Of a DNA stretch of 7,653 nucleotides, positions 6,285 through 7,653 are shown in pieces. Location: assembly GCA_023249165.1 (NCBI GenBank), contig JAHFDE010000106.1, forward strand, positions 1-7,653, given 5' to 3'. Both the position numbers and the translations under genes were made by a program. The notes under the pieces were generated by a model that was given only the letters and a program-made list of their open reading frames with translations, was not told the origin of the DNA and ran no database searches. Each line of letters opens with the position of its first letter. Position 1 is the first letter of the stretch. This DNA is from Candidatus Methylomirabilota bacterium. GTDB lineage: Bacteria; Methylomirabilota; Methylomirabilia; Methylomirabilales; CSP1-5.

Positions 6285-6336
6285 GTAGGCAACAGGACCA
6301 GCATCTCGTACCAGTGGACGCGAGTGCGACAACAGC

Positions 6337-7161
6337 ATGAAATATAGCCTGAAACAATTCGGAATTCGACAGTTTCCACGCATTGAGGATCGCGTAAGGC
6401 GTGAAGAGGCGGCCGAACAACTGTTAGTCCAACTTTTTTTTCACAACACAAGTCATGGATACTTCGTTGAGATCGGGGCAGGCGACCCGGTGCAGTCTTC
6501 CCAAACGTGGCACTTGGAACAAAAAGGCTGGCACGGGATATTGGTTGAACCAATCCGCGAGCTGTGTGAGAGTCTGCGCAGGAATCGAGCACGCTCGATC
6601 GTTGTGCAGGCGGCTTGTGGTGCGCCGGAGCAGCGAGGGCAGGTTCAATTCCACATCTCCGAGGCTTTTTCCCGTTCTACGCTGGAAAAGAACGATCTCA
6701 GCCTAGACGTCTCCTTTACACGCACCGATATTGTTGATCTGAAGACCCTCGATGACATCTTGGAAGAGATCGACCCACCGAACATAGACTTTGTATCCAT
6801 CGACGTGGAGGGCGTACAGTTAAACGTCTTGCGTGGGTTCAACCTTAAGAAATACAGGCCCCAGCTGCTGCTCGTCGAGGATCATTTGTACAACCTGAGG
6901 ACCCATCGTTACCTCGTCCAACACGACTACCGTCTGGTCAAGCGAACGACCCTAAACAACTGGTATATACCGCGAGGAGTTCCCTTTACATTGAACGGTC
7001 TCTGGGAACGCTTGCTGCTGTGGCGAAAAGTCTGGCTCGGCACGCCTCTCAGGAAACTGAGAATATCGCGTAAAAGAAGGAGGAGTGGGTCTTGCGCTGC
7101 TCAGGCGATAGGACGGCGCGAACCTTCTCGCCTAGCTTCCCCGGATATGGCCGACCGTTAG
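6337..7161 (+). CDS. FkbM-family SAM-dependent methyltransferase
   Basis: The protein is 274 residues. Residues about 40-185 form a Rossmann-type methyltransferase domain of the FkbM family. GYFVEIGAGDPVQSSQTWHLE (41-61) holds the SAM-binding motif I; KGWHGILVEP (63-72) ends in the ribose-contacting acidic residue. Next comes VQAACG (90-95), then TLDDIL (137-142), and DFVSIDVEGVQLNVLRGF (151-168) is the family's second signature. FkbM members are O-methyltransferases, often acting on sugars of surface polysaccharides or on natural products; the substrate here is unknown, though the LPS neighbours suggest a glycan. The last 40 or so residues are Arg/Lys-rich and not part of the core fold. Codon choice is less GC-biased than in neighbouring genes (for example AAA-TAT-AGC-CTG-AAA-CAA near the start), and a run of eight T lies at 6434-6441; both hint at separate acquisition. 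No clear Shine-Dalgarno precedes the ATG, but no other in-frame start exists between it and the upstream stop at 6286. Confidence 0.85.
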   Translation: MKYSLKQFGIRQFPRIEDRVRREEAAEQLLVQLFFHNTSHGYFVEIGAGDPVQSSQTWHLEQKGWHGILVEPIRELCESLRRNRARSIVVQAACGAPEQRGQVQFHISEAFSRSTLEKNDLSLDVSFTRTDIVDLKTLDDILEEIDPPNIDFVSIDVEGVQLNVLRGFNLKKYRPQLLLVEDHLYNLRTHRYLVQHDYRLVKRTTLNNWYIPRGVPFTLNGLWERLLLWRKVWLGTPLRKLRISRKRRRSGSCAAQAIGRREPSRLASPDMADR

Positions 7162-7202
7162 TCCAGGGTTTCTTTTCCCCGCCTTTCCGCCTGACATCCT
7201 CG

Positions 7203-7653
7203 GTGCACAGTCAACGAGTAACAGTCACTCCGTTTCGACGACCCCTCATCCCGCTGGTTCTGGCCTACAGTATCGGTCTGTTGACTGGCCCATCCCTTCC
7301 CTTCCCACCCATGTACCTCCTCCTGGCCACGGGTGTCGTCCTGGGGGCTGCTGCCTTGGCGCTGTGGGCTTCGCGCCCAGTGGCCGCGACGATCTCGATC
7401 CTTGTGGCGTTTCTCCTCTTCGGTTCTCTTCGATACCTGCAGGCGATCCACCCCCAGGGACGCTTTCACCTCTCGAAAGTCCCCGAGGCGATGCTTACGG
7501 GGAAGGTGGGGCTTGAGGGAGTGATCATTTCGGCGCCGGAGGACATCCCGCCCGGGGCGGGGTGGCGGCGGGAAAGACGGGTCCGCTTCCTGGTCCGAGT
7601 GGAGGAGATCGCGCTGGGAGGGGATCGATACCAGACGAGCGGCGGTGCTCGTA
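7203..7653 (+). CDS. comEC: ComEC/Rec2-type DNA-uptake channel, N-terminal part (3' truncated)
   Basis: A frame without stops runs from the FkbM gene's end to the right edge of the window; about 150 residues are visible from the GTG at 7203. It begins with a short basic segment (RR at 12-13), then hydrophobic helices at about 14-28, 36-57 and 60-76. FGSLRYLQAIHPQGRF (73-88) and a soluble stretch LEGVIISAPEDIPPG (104-118), RVRFLVRVEEIALGG (126-140) follow. This is the order of the N-terminal DUF4131 region of ComEC: membrane helices, then a G-x-x-R-Y-x(n)-P junction, then an OB-like domain. ComEC forms the inner-membrane channel for single-stranded DNA in natural transformation; the competence and metallo-beta-lactamase domains would lie beyond the window. 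GTG at 7203 is the only standard upstream candidate, 41 bases after the previous stop, but lacks a clear ribosome binding site; TTG at 7281 and ATG at 7311 would cut into the helices. A role in transformation is inferred from family only. Confidence 0.72.
   Translation, partial: MHSQRVTVTPFRRPLIPLVLAYSIGLLTGPSLPFPPMYLLLATGVVLGAAALALWASRPVAATISILVAFLLFGSLRYLQAIHPQGRFHLSKVPEAMLTGKVGLEGVIISAPEDIPPGAGWRRERRVRFLVRVEEIALGGDRYQTSGGAR

Noticed and set aside
7158..7469. Reverse-strand open frame opposite the comEC-like start (103 codons)
   Set aside because: Charged, repetitive translation without motif; the forward frame gives a recognisable membrane protein.

Overview
The window comes from a GC-rich, diderm (LPS-making) bacterium. 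The evidence is two LPS-export permease genes (lptF, lptG), a Kdo-8-phosphate phosphatase (kdsC) and the end of an O-antigen ligase/polymerase-type gene. The adenosylhomocysteinase is of the short archaeal/Thermotoga-like type. The base composition, this gene mix and the degenerate intergenic repeats would fit an NC10/Methylomirabilota-, Rokubacteria- or deltaproteobacteria-like genome. That placement is inference only; nothing here fixes the taxon.

Layout. (1) 2-529 (+) is the C-terminal part of an O-antigen ligase/polymerase-family membrane protein, cut by the window start. (2) 530-671 is a gap with a plausible sigma70-type promoter. (3) 672-3783 (+) carries kdsC, metK and ahcY. kdsC and metK are tightly coupled, with the metK Shine-Dalgarno overlapping the kdsC stop. 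metK and ahcY are separated by 119 bases, most of which is an inverted array of degenerate 9-bp repeats. (4) 3784-3928 is the convergent gap between ahcY and lptG. It is almost filled by an inverted array of degenerate 7-bp repeats followed by a second 9-bp array of the same family as the first. (5) 3929-6189 (-) is lptF then lptG on the reverse strand, overlapping by ATGA. (6) 6190-6336 is a divergent gap with one weak extended -10 candidate. (7) 6337-7161 (+) is an FkbM-family methyltransferase with less GC-biased codon use than its neighbours. (8) 7203-7653 (+) is the N-terminus of a ComEC/Rec2-type DNA-uptake channel, running off the right edge.

How the genes fit together. The ligase-like protein, KdsC and LptF/LptG belong to making, decorating and exporting LPS. 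MetK makes S-adenosylmethionine, and AhcY removes the S-adenosylhomocysteine that methyltransferases such as the FkbM protein would release. The protein-coding content is largely ordinary housekeeping and envelope biology. The least explained sequence is the pair of intergenic repeat arrays, in which two unit sizes (7 and 9 bp), both laid out as inverted arrays, occur side by side. I see no CRISPR array, tRNA, rRNA, insertion sequence or recognisable riboswitch, and no convincing new multi-gene system.
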